From Bacteroides sp. 519 (lineage in GTDB: Bacteria > Bacteroidota > Bacteroidia > Bacteroidales > Bacteroidaceae): a DNA stretch of 64,000 bases. The translations under genes and the position numbers were made by a program. The notes beneath the pieces were generated by a model. The model did not search any database and was not told where the DNA came from. It was given only the letters and a program-made list of their open reading frames with translations. This document shows, piece after piece, positions 45,349 to 55,171 of this stretch; the stretch's first letter is position 1, and each line of letters opens with the position of its first letter. Location of the stretch: contig NZ_QVMJ01000021.1 in the NCBI RefSeq assembly GCF_010500955.1, positions 1 through 64,000 of the forward strand. The letters are read 5' to 3'.

Positions 45349-46878
45349 ATGGCAGACAGAAAAAGAAATCCAAGAAACTACAGAAACAAACCACAATCTG
45401 TGAATGATTACGGACGAGTTCAACCGCAAGCCAGAGAACTTGAAGAAGCCGTTCTTGGTGCTTTAATGATTGAAAAAGATGCGTATGCACAGATTAGTGA
45501 AATATTAAGAGCCGAATCTTTTTACGAACACCATCACCAATTGATATATGCTGCAATAACCGATTTGGCAGTTAAACAGGAACCTGTTGATATACTTACT
45601 GTTACCGAACAACTTCGGAAAAGAGGCGATCTGGAAGAAGTAGGTGGCCCTTTCTACATAACCCAGCTTAGTAGCAGGGTGGCATCTTCTGCACATATTG
45701 AATACCATGCACGTATTATTGCTCAGAAACATCTGGCACGCGAGTTGATTTCATTCACCAGCAACATTCAAACCAAAGCGTTTGATGAAACACTCGATGT
45801 GGACGATTTAATGCAGGAGGCCGAAGGTAATCTATTCGAAATCTCTCAGCAGAATATGAAGAAGGATTACACGCAAATCAATCCGGTTATTAACGAAGCT
45901 TATGCTTTACTGCAAAAAGCAGCCGCCCGTACCGATGGTTTAAGTGGTTTGGAAAGTGGATTTACCGGTCTGGATAAAATGACTTCAGGATGGCAAAACT
46001 CCGACTTGATAATCATTGCCGCCCGTCCGGCGATGGGTAAAACCGCATTTGTGTTATCTATGGCACGTAATATAGCTGTTGATTTTAAAAATCCGGTAGC
46101 AGTATTCTCTCTCGAAATGAGTAACGTTCAGCTAGTAAACCGTTTGATAGTGAACGTTTGTGAGATTCCGGGGGAGAAAATTAAAAGCGGACAATTAGCA
46201 CCTTATGAGTGGCAACAGCTGGATTACAAATTAAAAGATTTGATTGATGCCCCCTTGTATGTTGACGATACCCCGTCTTTATCTGTATTTGAATTAAGAA
46301 CAAAGGCACGCCGTTTGGTTCGCGAACATGGGGTAAGGATGATTATTATCGACTACCTTCAGCTAATGAATGCCAGTGGTATGTCTTTTGGTAGCCGCCA
46401 AGAAGAGGTAAGTACCATTTCGCGTTCATTAAAAGGGTTGGCTAAAGAACTAAACATTCCTATCATAGCATTGTCGCAGTTAAATCGTGGGGTAGAAAGT
46501 CGCGAAGGTATCGAAGGTAAACGTCCGCAGTTAAGTGACTTACGCGAATCGGGAGCCATTGAACAGGATGCCGATATGGTTTGCTTTATTCACCGTCCCG
46601 AATATTACAAGATATTTCAGACCGAGGACGGAAAAGATTTACGTGGAATGGCAGAAATTATCATTGCCAAGCATCGTAATGGTGCTACCGGCGATGTTTT
46701 ACTGCGATTTAAAGGCGAGTTTGCCCGTTTCCAGAATCCGGATCAGGACCTGGTTGTGCCATCGCCGGATGAAGGTGCCATTCTTGGTTCAAGAATGAAT
46801 AGTATACCTCCGGTACCGCCACCTATGCCAGCTGATAATCCTTTTGGGGCAGCTAATGAAGACCCCTTGCCTTTTTAA
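45349..46878 (+). CDS. dnaB: Replicative DNA helicase
   Basis: The 509-residue helicase has the N-terminal primase-interaction domain (about 20-125; ARELEEAVLGALMIEKDAY) and the RecA-like motor with Walker A AARPAMGKTAF, Walker B IIIDYLQLM and the SQLNRGVE and DLRESGAIEQDAD blocks. It unwinds DNA at the replication fork as a hexamer. I chose the ATG at 45349 (MADRKRNPRN) because it follows the promoter box. There is no intein. The C-terminus is Pro-rich. Confidence 0.97.
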   Translation: MADRKRNPRNYRNKPQSVNDYGRVQPQARELEEAVLGALMIEKDAYAQISEILRAESFYEHHHQLIYAAITDLAVKQEPVDILTVTEQLRKRGDLEEVGGPFYITQLSSRVASSAHIEYHARIIAQKHLARELISFTSNIQTKAFDETLDVDDLMQEAEGNLFEISQQNMKKDYTQINPVINEAYALLQKAAARTDGLSGLESGFTGLDKMTSGWQNSDLIIIAARPAMGKTAFVLSMARNIAVDFKNPVAVFSLEMSNVQLVNRLIVNVCEIPGEKIKSGQLAPYEWQQLDYKLKDLIDAPLYVDDTPSLSVFELRTKARRLVREHGVRMIIIDYLQLMNASGMSFGSRQEEVSTISRSLKGLAKELNIPIIALSQLNRGVESREGIEGKRPQLSDLRESGAIEQDADMVCFIHRPEYYKIFQTEDGKDLRGMAEIIIAKHRNGATGDVLLRFKGEFARFQNPDQDLVVPSPDEGAILGSRMNSIPPVPPPMPADNPFGAANEDPLPF

Positions 46879-46884
46879 CTTCTT

Positions 46885-49800
46885 CTATACTTCCTCTTCT
46901 GCCGGACTTTGCCGCTGATGACTTTTGGGTGTTGTACCAAAACGTGCGGTAAACTCCCGGTGGAAATAAGACCGACTCAGGAAACCAACCTCAGTCATAA
47001 CCTTTTGAATGGTCCAATCTGTTGTTTGCAGTAAACGGGCAGCTTTCTCTAATCGGTAATTCTTAATAAAATCGCTGGGCGACAAATCGGATATTTCTTT
47101 AAAACGACGATAAAACTGGCGGGGGCTAATCGACATCTGATTAGAAATATAGGGAACTCCAAACTCCTCGTTCGAGAGGTTGTTTTCAAATAAACGTATT
47201 AACTCATTGGCAAATCCGGCTTGTTCGGGTGTTTTACATATAAACCCGTTATCCATTTCGCCCGCAGTATCTGTAATAATCTTTGTTTTTTGCGATCCGC
47301 GCTCTATGGCCATATACAGAATCTCTTTGATAAAAAGTATATTGTAGGGCATTATCACAAATCCATCTATTAATTGGTGAAAGTCGTTTTTGGTAACCAA
47401 CGCAGCTTTCCAGGTAATCATAGGTATGAATGCTGTTTTAAGCAAGAGGCCTTTATTGGTTTGTACATACTGAATAAATTTGTGTTCTCCTTCCAGGTAA
47501 ATCTGCGTGTCGGCCAAGAAAACATCGGGTGTGTTTTTGCTCAGGTAATTGAAGGCTGCCTGAGTTGTTTGTACATGAATAATGGTATAATCGTTTCCCA
47601 GTATATCACCAATCAACCATCTCATTTCGTCTTTATCTTCGAGTAATAAAATCGTTTTCTTGTTTTCGTTGGTGGCTAAAGGTTGCTCTTTGGGCAAATG
47701 TATGGGCAGTTCAATATTCAGGCCAGTATCGGTAAAGGCAATGGTTCCTTTCATTTTTTTGATGGCGTTGCGGCATAACAAGAAAAATAATGTGTTGTTA
47801 AAGTCATTGTTATACCTTGAAACATCATCGTTACTGCCAGTTAAATTTTGTACTAACCTTTGCGCAACCTGCGAGGGTAAAACCAGTTCCAGATTGAATT
47901 TGCTATCAATTTTCCGGCCTTTTAATTGCAACGGGAAGCGTGTTTTGTGATTCATAGCCTCCGAATATATATGGTACAATATATATTGAAGTCCGGTTTG
48001 CGATAAGTATACAGGCGTATCGTCTATGTTTATGTCATTATCAGATAAATCATTAAACCCACGTTGAATTAACAACCGTATGATGTGTGTGGATGTTTCT
48101 TCCGGATTAATTTCTCCGTAAACAGGGAATTCAACAAGAAGATTCTCTATCGGAGGAAGGTTGTTTGCCATTCCTCCGTTATTAAATGCAAAAGCGATTG
48201 TTTTTTCGTGAATGATATCCAGCATTTTATAATATTCGGAAGGCATGTCTTTAAAGCGGTAAAGCTGTCCGCACATACGGTAAATGGTTGCAAATGAATT
48301 GGATGAGTCATGGAATTGCGCAGATGTATTACCAGGAGTGGTGTTTGAATTTTCGTGCTTCATCAATTCCTTTATTAACCGTTCCCGGCTATAGTATTTT
48401 TTTCCTAACCGGATCAGATAAATTGCAATAACAACAGCTGTGAGTATATAAATAACGATGGCCCAGAACGACAGATACCAGGGAGGGAGGATGCTGATAT
48501 TGAGTGCATACGTTTTGTACTCCTTATCGAATACATCTTTTTTGTATCTTACCTTTAAAATGTATTCGCCTGGGGTTATGGACTGGAATATAGGATTGTT
48601 GTCCGAACTAAAAGCCGACCATTCTCCTTTTCCTTTCTTTTCTAAACAATGAGAATACTCAAAGTTGTTGCCTTCTATATAATCGGGGGCAATGAAAGAC
48701 AGGGAAAAGGTAACGCTTTTGCCTTTCAGTGAAAGCCGGTTGTTTTTTTCGTTATAATAATCGTAGAAGTTTACGGTTTCCATACCCAGAACTAAATCGC
48801 GGAAACGTACTTCGGGAAAGTATTCCATTTCGTTCATGCGCTCTTGTTCAAGGTACAGTAATCCGTTAACCCCACCAAAAAACAGATTGTCTGTATAAGG
48901 ACATTGATAATAGGCATCGTCGCTGAACTCACCAATCTGCAAGCCATTGGTATAATAAAAGGCATGACAAGCATTGTTGGTAGGGCTGTACTTTACCAAA
49001 CCCTTGTTTGTGCTTAGCCAAAGATAACCATTATCGTCTTCTAAAATGCCATGTATCATGTCGTTAAGCAATCCATTCTGACGATCTATGCAGAATGTAA
49101 TTGGATTCCCTTTTTTATCAAAACTCAACTTTACTAATCCGGCAGATGTTCCGAGGTAAAAGAAATCCTCTTTTTTATGTATGGAAAGAATATCATTGAG
49201 AGCAGGCTTTTCTTTGTTGCTGATTTCGTAAACTTTGTATTCCCAGGTTCGAGTATTAAAACGCACAAGTCCCATGCCTCGGCTTCCAAGCCACAAAATA
49301 GAATCGCCTTGGTTTACCATTGGGAAAAAGTCGTTGATTTCTTTACCATTGGTTTTGAAAAGTGATTGCCGTACATGCAATACTTCGATATTGTTCCCTG
49401 TTGTTTTAATTACAGCTTTGCACAAACCTCCGCCGGCAGTAGCAGCCCATAGGGTTGAATCATTTTCCTCGTATACTTGGTGTATTCTTTTTAATGATTC
49501 TGTGTTTCCGGTTACAGGTATAACTTCATCTTTATTGTACGAATAATAGAATAGTCCCGGTTTATCTGCTGTGGCTAGCCAAAAGCCATTCATGTATTGG
49601 CTGGGAATTATTCTAAATATCTGAAATTCGTTTAAATCTCTGTTGTATTGAGCAATATTTTGCTTTAATCCCGGGAGATATACGTGTACTTCCTGTGATT
49701 TCTGTTCGGGTTGAAAAGTGGCATAGTTTTGAATACGAATCAGTCCGTCGCCCTTTGTGCCAAACCATAGATCACCGTTTTTATCAGTATAGATGGAGCG

Positions 49801-50829
49801 AACCTGGCGGGTTAACTTGGGTTGCAGGTCGCGTAGCATAATGTGCGTTGCCAGCGAATGCTTTTTAGAATAGGTCATAACGCCTTGTCCATCTGTTCCA
49901 AACCATATTATATCTTGCACCGGATCACGATACACAGAAAATATTCGAAGGCTGCGGTCTATTATTGTTTCGTTATAGTGAGATGCGGCTTCGAGTTTTA
50001 CCAATCCGTTTTGTACAAATGCAATGATAATGTCCTCAAAGAAGGAAACAATACCTATAATTGTACCATACTTGCGGGTTAGTTCGGCTACATTACGTAT
50101 GTATATTTTTGTGTTACGCTCAAGGTCGAAAAGAAAGAGATTATTGTCTTCATCAATAAAATTCAGGTTGCCTCGTTGAAAGAAGGTATATATAATCCTT
50201 TTTTGGTGTATATTGGTTCGGATGGATGAAAAAGAGGGGTTTTCGACATTAAAATTATCAATCCGATATTTGTAAACAGTATTATCGGTGGGAGAGAACA
50301 GCCATAGATTACCACTTTCGTCAACAAAAGACAGATTGCCGGCAAATGTAATATTGTCCTTACCGTGCACTTGTTCAAAGCTTTGCAACAGTGTATTAAA
50401 ATAATAGATTTTTTGTTTATCAATTACCCAGGTATTTCCCTGGCGGTTTGAACATAACCTGAACTCTGTTTCAAAGTTTTTATAAGAACCCGTAATCCGG
50501 CGTTCTTTTATAGAATAGCGATTGATACCTACAGTGGTAGAAATCCATACACATCCATCATCGGCACCATTTACCGAATATATTGAATTGTTTAACAGCC
50601 CTTGTTTAGAGTCGGTACGGTATACATACATGTTTTTACCATCGAAGTGGTTAAGCCCATCGTATGTTCCAAACCACATAAAACCTTCGTTGTCTTGATA
50701 GATGGAAATTACAGCACTGCTAGACAAACCTTGGGGATAGCTTATGTTTGAAAGAGTATATTCGTCTCTAGCAAATGTGTGTTGAGGTATGATAATATAT
50801 AGTAAGAAAAGCAGTAATATTGTTTTCAT
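46885..50829 (-). CDS. Hybrid two-component-like sensor with degenerate kinase core and AraC DNA-binding domain
   Basis: The 1314-residue protein has the HTCS plan: signal peptide (1-20), two periplasmic seven-bladed Reg_prop propellers (about 25-670; repeats such as DNEGFMWFGTYDGL), a Y_Y_Y domain (about 700-780), one membrane helix (about 786-808), a kinase-like region (about 835-1050), a receiver (about 1055-1185) and an AraC HTH (about 1205-1314). The kinase region has no recognisable HELRTP H-box, N-box or GxGxGL. The receiver keeps Asp in LADTQIY but has Met-Pro where Lys-Pro is expected. It probably senses a glycan and binds DNA without phosphotransfer. No polysaccharide locus is adjacent. 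Confidence 0.88.
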   Translation of the reverse strand: MKTILLLFLLYIIIPQHTFARDEYTLSNISYPQGLSSSAVISIYQDNEGFMWFGTYDGLNHFDGKNMYVYRTDSKQGLLNNSIYSVNGADDGCVWISTTVGINRYSIKERRITGSYKNFETEFRLCSNRQGNTWVIDKQKIYYFNTLLQSFEQVHGKDNITFAGNLSFVDESGNLWLFSPTDNTVYKYRIDNFNVENPSFSSIRTNIHQKRIIYTFFQRGNLNFIDEDNNLFLFDLERNTKIYIRNVAELTRKYGTIIGIVSFFEDIIIAFVQNGLVKLEAASHYNETIIDRSLRIFSVYRDPVQDIIWFGTDGQGVMTYSKKHSLATHIMLRDLQPKLTRQVRSIYTDKNGDLWFGTKGDGLIRIQNYATFQPEQKSQEVHVYLPGLKQNIAQYNRDLNEFQIFRIIPSQYMNGFWLATADKPGLFYYSYNKDEVIPVTGNTESLKRIHQVYEENDSTLWAATAGGGLCKAVIKTTGNNIEVLHVRQSLFKTNGKEINDFFPMVNQGDSILWLGSRGMGLVRFNTRTWEYKVYEISNKEKPALNDILSIHKKEDFFYLGTSAGLVKLSFDKKGNPITFCIDRQNGLLNDMIHGILEDDNGYLWLSTNKGLVKYSPTNNACHAFYYTNGLQIGEFSDDAYYQCPYTDNLFFGGVNGLLYLEQERMNEMEYFPEVRFRDLVLGMETVNFYDYYNEKNNRLSLKGKSVTFSLSFIAPDYIEGNNFEYSHCLEKKGKGEWSAFSSDNNPIFQSITPGEYILKVRYKKDVFDKEYKTYALNISILPPWYLSFWAIVIYILTAVVIAIYLIRLGKKYYSRERLIKELMKHENSNTTPGNTSAQFHDSSNSFATIYRMCGQLYRFKDMPSEYYKMLDIIHEKTIAFAFNNGGMANNLPPIENLLVEFPVYGEINPEETSTHIIRLLIQRGFNDLSDNDINIDDTPVYLSQTGLQYILYHIYSEAMNHKTRFPLQLKGRKIDSKFNLELVLPSQVAQRLVQNLTGSNDDVSRYNNDFNNTLFFLLCRNAIKKMKGTIAFTDTGLNIELPIHLPKEQPLATNENKKTILLLEDKDEMRWLIGDILGNDYTIIHVQTTQAAFNYLSKNTPDVFLADTQIYLEGEHKFIQYVQTNKGLLLKTAFIPMITWKAALVTKNDFHQLIDGFVIMPYNILFIKEILYMAIERGSQKTKIITDTAGEMDNGFICKTPEQAGFANELIRLFENNLSNEEFGVPYISNQMSISPRQFYRRFKEISDLSPSDFIKNYRLEKAARLLQTTDWTIQKVMTEVGFLSRSYFHREFTARFGTTPKSHQRQSPAEEEV

Positions 50830-51019
50830 AATGTATTAAATTCTATCGGTTACTTAGAATTTCGATGCTATAAACAAAATGCTTTGCGAATATCGGTATT
50901 TATATTTCGATTTGCAAATGGCTTGGCACAAAATGGTGATTCATTTGTTTCTTTTCCAACTTTCGTATCATAAATCATGTGTTTGGTATATTTTCCAAAT
51001 TGCGGTTTAATAAATTACC

Positions 51020-51027
51020 TACCTTTG
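51020..51027 (+). promoter_or_regulatory. -7 promoter box for the repeat-protein/LytS operon
   Basis: TACCTTTG, 54 bases before the ATG at 51081; ATTG lies 17 bases upstream. An upstream in-frame GTG precedes the box. The rest of 50830-51080 shows nothing else. Confidence 0.5.
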
Positions 51028-51080
51028 CAGCATCCGGATTAAAAACAAACTCAGTTTCAAACAAACTAATAAACTCAATA

Positions 51081-52121
51081 ATGAAGAAATCTATTTTGGC
51101 AGCGATACTGTGCTGCTTTACTTTAGCTTCTGCTCTGGCACAAACCAACGAAAAAACATCGGCAGTTCATGTTAGCTTTATTCCTCCTTTAAGCACACAT
51201 GGTTCGCAAGCAGCCGAATACACCAATGGCGTTTCATTTAATATACTTGCAGGTGTTTCTAAAAATGAAAAGTATTTCACTTTTGGTGGACTGGCTAACA
51301 TTATTCATAACAATGCATCTGGTGTTCAGTTTGCTGGGCTTTTAAACACCATTGGTAATGACGCCAACGGATTTCAATTTGCAGGATTGTTTAACAGAAC
51401 CGGCAACACTACCCGTGGAATTCAATTTGCAGGACTGTATAATCTGGCAGACAATGGTTATGGATTTCAGTTTGGCGGACTGGCCAATACTATAAAAAAA
51501 GAGTATAGTGGTATCCAGTTTGCTGGTTTATTTAACTCGGCAAAAGATTTTCAAGGATTCCAGTTTGCCGGATTGGTAAATATTGCAAAGAATGTAAAAG
51601 GCGTTCAGTTTGCCGGATTGGTTAACATTGCCGAAAACAGTGACTATCCCATCGGCTTGATAAACATTATTAAGAACGGTGAAATGAGTGTAGGGGTTAC
51701 GTACGACGAAACCGGAAGTGTAATCGCTTCTTTCCGGTCGGGTGGTAGAGTATTATATGGTATCCTGGGAGTTGGTTACAATCATAAATCCAATCATAAA
51801 CACTATGTTGCTGAAGGTGGTTTTGGTGCACACATCCCTGTTGTAAACCGTTTCAGGATTAATGCTGAACTTAAAAGCCAATTTATGAATATGTCTTCCT
51901 CGGACGAATTCTTAAATAAATCATCTTTCAGTATTCTTCCTGCTTTCAAGTTTACGCCAAATCTGGAAATATTTGCAGGACCAAGTATCAATTATATGAA
52001 TACAGATGATGTTTCTAATAAGAATATGTTTCCTGGTGGTGATATCTGGACAAAGTTTAAGGACGACAGATTGCAACAATTACATATAGGTTATACAGCA
52101 GGCATTCAGTGGATATTTTAA
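51081..52121 (+). CDS. Secreted LA_2272-like surface repeat protein
   Basis: The 346-residue protein has a signal peptide (1-20, ending ALAQ) and, from about residue 60 to 185, at least seven repeats of the pattern G-[VFI]-Q-F-[AG]-G-L-x-N at about 20-residue spacing, then a C-terminal part that looks like beta strands of an outer membrane domain (about 200-346). The repeats resemble LA_2272 surface repeats and may form a solenoid. Its stop overlaps the next gene's start (TAATG), tying it to a LytS/LytTR-type signalling module. Function unknown. Confidence 0.78.
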   Translation: MKKSILAAILCCFTLASALAQTNEKTSAVHVSFIPPLSTHGSQAAEYTNGVSFNILAGVSKNEKYFTFGGLANIIHNNASGVQFAGLLNTIGNDANGFQFAGLFNRTGNTTRGIQFAGLYNLADNGYGFQFGGLANTIKKEYSGIQFAGLFNSAKDFQGFQFAGLVNIAKNVKGVQFAGLVNIAENSDYPIGLINIIKNGEMSVGVTYDETGSVIASFRSGGRVLYGILGVGYNHKSNHKHYVAEGGFGAHIPVVNRFRINAELKSQFMNMSSSDEFLNKSSFSILPAFKFTPNLEIFAGPSINYMNTDDVSNKNMFPGGDIWTKFKDDRLQQLHIGYTAGIQWIF

Positions 52122-53200
52122 TGAACCAAACATTATTATATAAATTTCTTGTTGACAAGCATTACAGGGTATTTCGACATTTGTTACTGATAGTAATAGT
52201 GTCGTTCATTACCCTGAACTATGCTTTGCCATTTGATCATTTTGAGGTCTTGGGAACAGGTGTATTTACAATTTATGCATTCTTTTTGTTGCTAACATAC
52301 CTCATTCCGGTTTATTTTAATATGTATTACCTGATGCCCAGGTATATGTTTACCCACAAATACTTCAGTTATTTTTTTGTGTTATCCCTTCTTATTCTCT
52401 GTATGCTGGCTTCGCAATCTATCCTGGAAGATACAGCCTACGAAATGATGGGAATATCTGTAGAACCAACCTATAACTTTAACAATAACTATATATTTAT
52501 ACTCGATTTATTAGGTAACTATTTCCTTACCTACATAGCTTTTGCCGGTTGTACAGCAACACTGTTGTTGCGAAACTGGATAAACGACAATCAGCGGGCC
52601 GGACAACTGGAAAAAGAACATTTGCAAACACAAGTAGAACGTGTGAAACAGCAGGTTAACTCCGGTTTCTTGTTCAATACCCTAAATCGTATAGCCTTTA
52701 TAGGCGAAACAAACCCTGTTGAAGCATCGGCTGTATTGATAAAATTCAGCAAGCTGTTGCGGTATCAGCTTTACGACAGTAACCGCAATGAGGTGTTCCT
52801 TACATCCGAGATACAGTTTCTCACCGATTATTTGCAGCTGGAACAGTTGTATTATGAAAAACTGAAATTCGAAATCCGGATAGAAGGTAACTCCTCGTTA
52901 ATCCTTGTTCCGCCTATACTCTTTATCCCCTTTGTAAGACAACTTATAGGTGGAATAAAAAACCGTATGGACCATGCAAATCTCTTACTGTCATTCAATA
53001 TTCAGAAGGGAGATAATCTTATATTTACCTGTACAGGCGATATGAAAGCCGACACCAATGGCGAAGAATTTAACTCCATCAGGCAACGGTTAAATGTTCT
53101 GTTTGGCAATGGTTATTCAATCGAGATGTTACCGCCGCCTTTCATTATTCCCGAAGGTCATAAAATATCTCTAACCCTCAAACAGGACGAATGGATATGA
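52121..53200 (+). CDS. LytS-family sensor lacking the catalytic residues (pseudokinase)
   Basis: The 359-residue protein has four N-terminal membrane helices (about 18-160) and a LytS/YpdA-type His_kinase domain (about 185-355). Where active members have NPHFLFN it reads NSGFLFN, so the phosphoacceptor His is missing. The N-box ENAVKH is replaced by RQLIGG and the GGIGLKN box by EFNSIRQ. It cannot be a normal kinase and probably regulates the intact paralogue encoded next, with which it overlaps by four bases (ATGA). Start at 52121 from the TAATG overlap. Confidence 0.85.
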   Translation: MNQTLLYKFLVDKHYRVFRHLLLIVIVSFITLNYALPFDHFEVLGTGVFTIYAFFLLLTYLIPVYFNMYYLMPRYMFTHKYFSYFFVLSLLILCMLASQSILEDTAYEMMGISVEPTYNFNNNYIFILDLLGNYFLTYIAFAGCTATLLLRNWINDNQRAGQLEKEHLQTQVERVKQQVNSGFLFNTLNRIAFIGETNPVEASAVLIKFSKLLRYQLYDSNRNEVFLTSEIQFLTDYLQLEQLYYEKLKFEIRIEGNSSLILVPPILFIPFVRQLIGGIKNRMDHANLLLSFNIQKGDNLIFTCTGDMKADTNGEEFNSIRQRLNVLFGNGYSIEMLPPPFIIPEGHKISLTLKQDEWI

Positions 53201-54252
53201 AAAAAGTAGAACGTTTATTTATCAACTTTATACTCTCGCCCCGTTACAGGGTACAGCGACATTTGGCTTTTATTTTGGTGTTAGCTATCTTATCTACCGA
53301 TCTTGTTGTAAATATACCCAATTTCGGGAGTGAGTTAACAATATCAATAATAAGCATAGCGCTTTACAATATTTTTATTATCGGAACACAATATCTCAAT
53401 GCTATGGTTGCTGTTCCGCATTTATTGTTAAAGAATAAATATCTCTATTATATACTTTTTATTGCTGCCATGATATTGCTTATCATAGGCGTACTGATTT
53501 TTATCCAAGCTAATTATTATTCTCTTTTCGACGGAATCAGTAAAATAGCTAACCGCTTTTTACTAATCAATATATTGTCCTCCATTTCTATTATAAGCTT
53601 GCTCTTTGCTGGTATTACCACAATGATGCTGTTTCGCTATTGGCTGATATCCTCTCACCGCATCACAGAGTTGGAATCGGCCACACTACAATCGGAATTA
53701 AAATATCTCAGGAACCAGATAAATCCTCATTTCCTTTTCAATACCCTGAACAATGCACATGCTTTGTTTAAAGACAAGAAGAAAGAAGCTTCGTCTATGC
53801 TTTATAAACTGGAAGATTTACTACGGTATCAGATAAACGAGAGTTCGAAGGATGCAATTTATCTGGCATCGGATATTCAATTTCTTACTGATTACCTGAA
53901 TCTGGAAAAGGTTCGCCGAGACCGTTTTACCTTTACCATTCAGGTTGATGGAGAGATAGCTAATATTCAACTGCCTCCGTTGCTATTTATTCCTTTTGTT
54001 GAGAATGCAGTGAAACACAGTCAGGATAGTGAACATCCCTCGTTTGTACATTTACAGTTTACTATAAAAGAGAATCAACTGCATTTTCAGTGTGAGAATT
54101 CCAGACCTTCTGATTTCTCCCTGCAAATAAAACCCGGTGGGATAGGACTAAAGAATATTCGTCGGCGTTTGGAATTACTCTTTCCCGGCAAATATGATTT
54201 GCAGTTAAGCGAGGAGGAAACAAAATATGTTGTAAATTTGCTGATATTCTAA
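53197..54252 (+). CDS. LytS-family sensor histidine kinase
   Basis: The 351-residue kinase has four membrane helices (about 17-150) and an intact kinase domain: NQINPHFLFNTLNN with the His, FVENAVKHSQD and GGIGLKNIRRRLELLF. It is a paralogue of the preceding protein (shared PPLLFIPFV, LLRYQ and FLTDYL segments). The start chosen is the ATG in the ATGA overlap at 53197. The LytTR regulator 200 bases downstream is its likely partner; the gap is filled with word repeats. Confidence 0.9.
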   Translation: MKKVERLFINFILSPRYRVQRHLAFILVLAILSTDLVVNIPNFGSELTISIISIALYNIFIIGTQYLNAMVAVPHLLLKNKYLYYILFIAAMILLIIGVLIFIQANYYSLFDGISKIANRFLLINILSSISIISLLFAGITTMMLFRYWLISSHRITELESATLQSELKYLRNQINPHFLFNTLNNAHALFKDKKKEASSMLYKLEDLLRYQINESSKDAIYLASDIQFLTDYLNLEKVRRDRFTFTIQVDGEIANIQLPPLLFIPFVENAVKHSQDSEHPSFVHLQFTIKENQLHFQCENSRPSDFSLQIKPGGIGLKNIRRRLELLFPGKYDLQLSEEETKYVVNLLIF

Positions 54253-54448
54253 TGTGCCAATATGCCAATGTGAATAATGTGCCAATTGGCTGCGCATACA
54301 TTAGCATATTATTCACATTAGCACATTATTCCCATTAGCATATTGGCACATTAGCATATTGGCACATTGGCACATTAGCATATTGGCACATTAAAATTCA
54401 CATTAAAACATTGTCACATTGGCATATTGTCACATTGGCATATTAGAA
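54253..54448. repeat. Long cluster of CATTAGCATATTGGCA words
   Basis: About 195 bases consist almost only of variants of GTGCCAAT, ATGCCAAT, TTCACATT and TTAGCATATTGGCACA, in one orientation on the left (to about 54285) and the complement on the right, so one large and several nested hairpins are possible. The turn contains GGCTGCGCATAC, perhaps a decayed form of the shared core. It begins right after the kinase stop codon. Confidence 0.9.
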
Positions 54449-54451
54449 AAC

Positions 54452-55162
54452 ATGAACTGTATTATAGTAGATGACGAACCTCTTGCACGACGTGCTATTG
54501 AGATACTGATTGAAGAAACGGGCGGATTAACCCTGTTGGGAATGTTTAACAGTGCCCTGTCGGCCTCCCGGTTTATGGAAGACAATCCGGTTGATCTGGT
54601 TTTTCTTGATATACAGATGCCCAAAATGACCGGACTGGAGTTTGCCCGTTCGCTCTCGGCAAACACTTTAGTTGTTTTTACTACTGCTTACACCGAGTAT
54701 GCAGTTGAAAGTTATGATATAGATGCTATAGACTATCTTGTAAAACCGATAGAATTACCCCGTTTTCAGAAGGCGGTAAGCAAGGCTCTTTCGTATCATG
54801 CTCTTTTACAGGGAGATTTCAACACCGCATTGGTAGAGGATGATTATTTATTTATAAAATCGGACAGGAAGTTCTTTAAAGTTGAATACAAGGATATACT
54901 ATTTATTGAGGGCCTGAAAGATTACTCCATTATTCAATGCGAAAACCAACGCCTTATTACCCGAATGAATTTAAAAAACATCTTCGAGGAATTACCTGCC
55001 GGAAGCTTCTTCAGGGTGAGCAAGTCGTATATAATCAACATGTTACATATACATGCATTCGATAACAATCATGTACACATAAAAGGGAACGAGATAATGA
55101 TTGGTAACAATTATAGAGATGAATTTATGGAGAGGGTGCTGAGGAAAAAGAAGAGTTTGTAA
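54452..55162 (+). CDS. LytTR family response regulator
   Basis: The 236-residue regulator has a receiver (1-118) with VDDEPLARR, the phosphoacceptor Asp in VFLDIQMPKMTGLEF and Lys in YLVKPIEL, then a LytTR DNA-binding domain (about 135-236; DYLFIKSDRKFFKVEYKDILFIEGLKDYS). It should act with the LytS-type kinase upstream. I chose the ATG at 54452 because it matches the receiver start; upstream codons are word-repeat DNA. Confidence 0.93.
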   Translation: MNCIIVDDEPLARRAIEILIEETGGLTLLGMFNSALSASRFMEDNPVDLVFLDIQMPKMTGLEFARSLSANTLVVFTTAYTEYAVESYDIDAIDYLVKPIELPRFQKAVSKALSYHALLQGDFNTALVEDDYLFIKSDRKFFKVEYKDILFIEGLKDYSIIQCENQRLITRMNLKNIFEELPAGSFFRVSKSYIINMLHIHAFDNNHVHIKGNEIMIGNNYRDEFMERVLRKKKSL

Positions 55163-55171
55163 AATTGGTTT

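Noticed and set aside
46885-50829. Polysaccharide utilisation locus around the hybrid sensor
   Set aside because: Neighbours are dnaB and a LytS/LytTR module; no SusCD or carbohydrate enzyme lies beside it.
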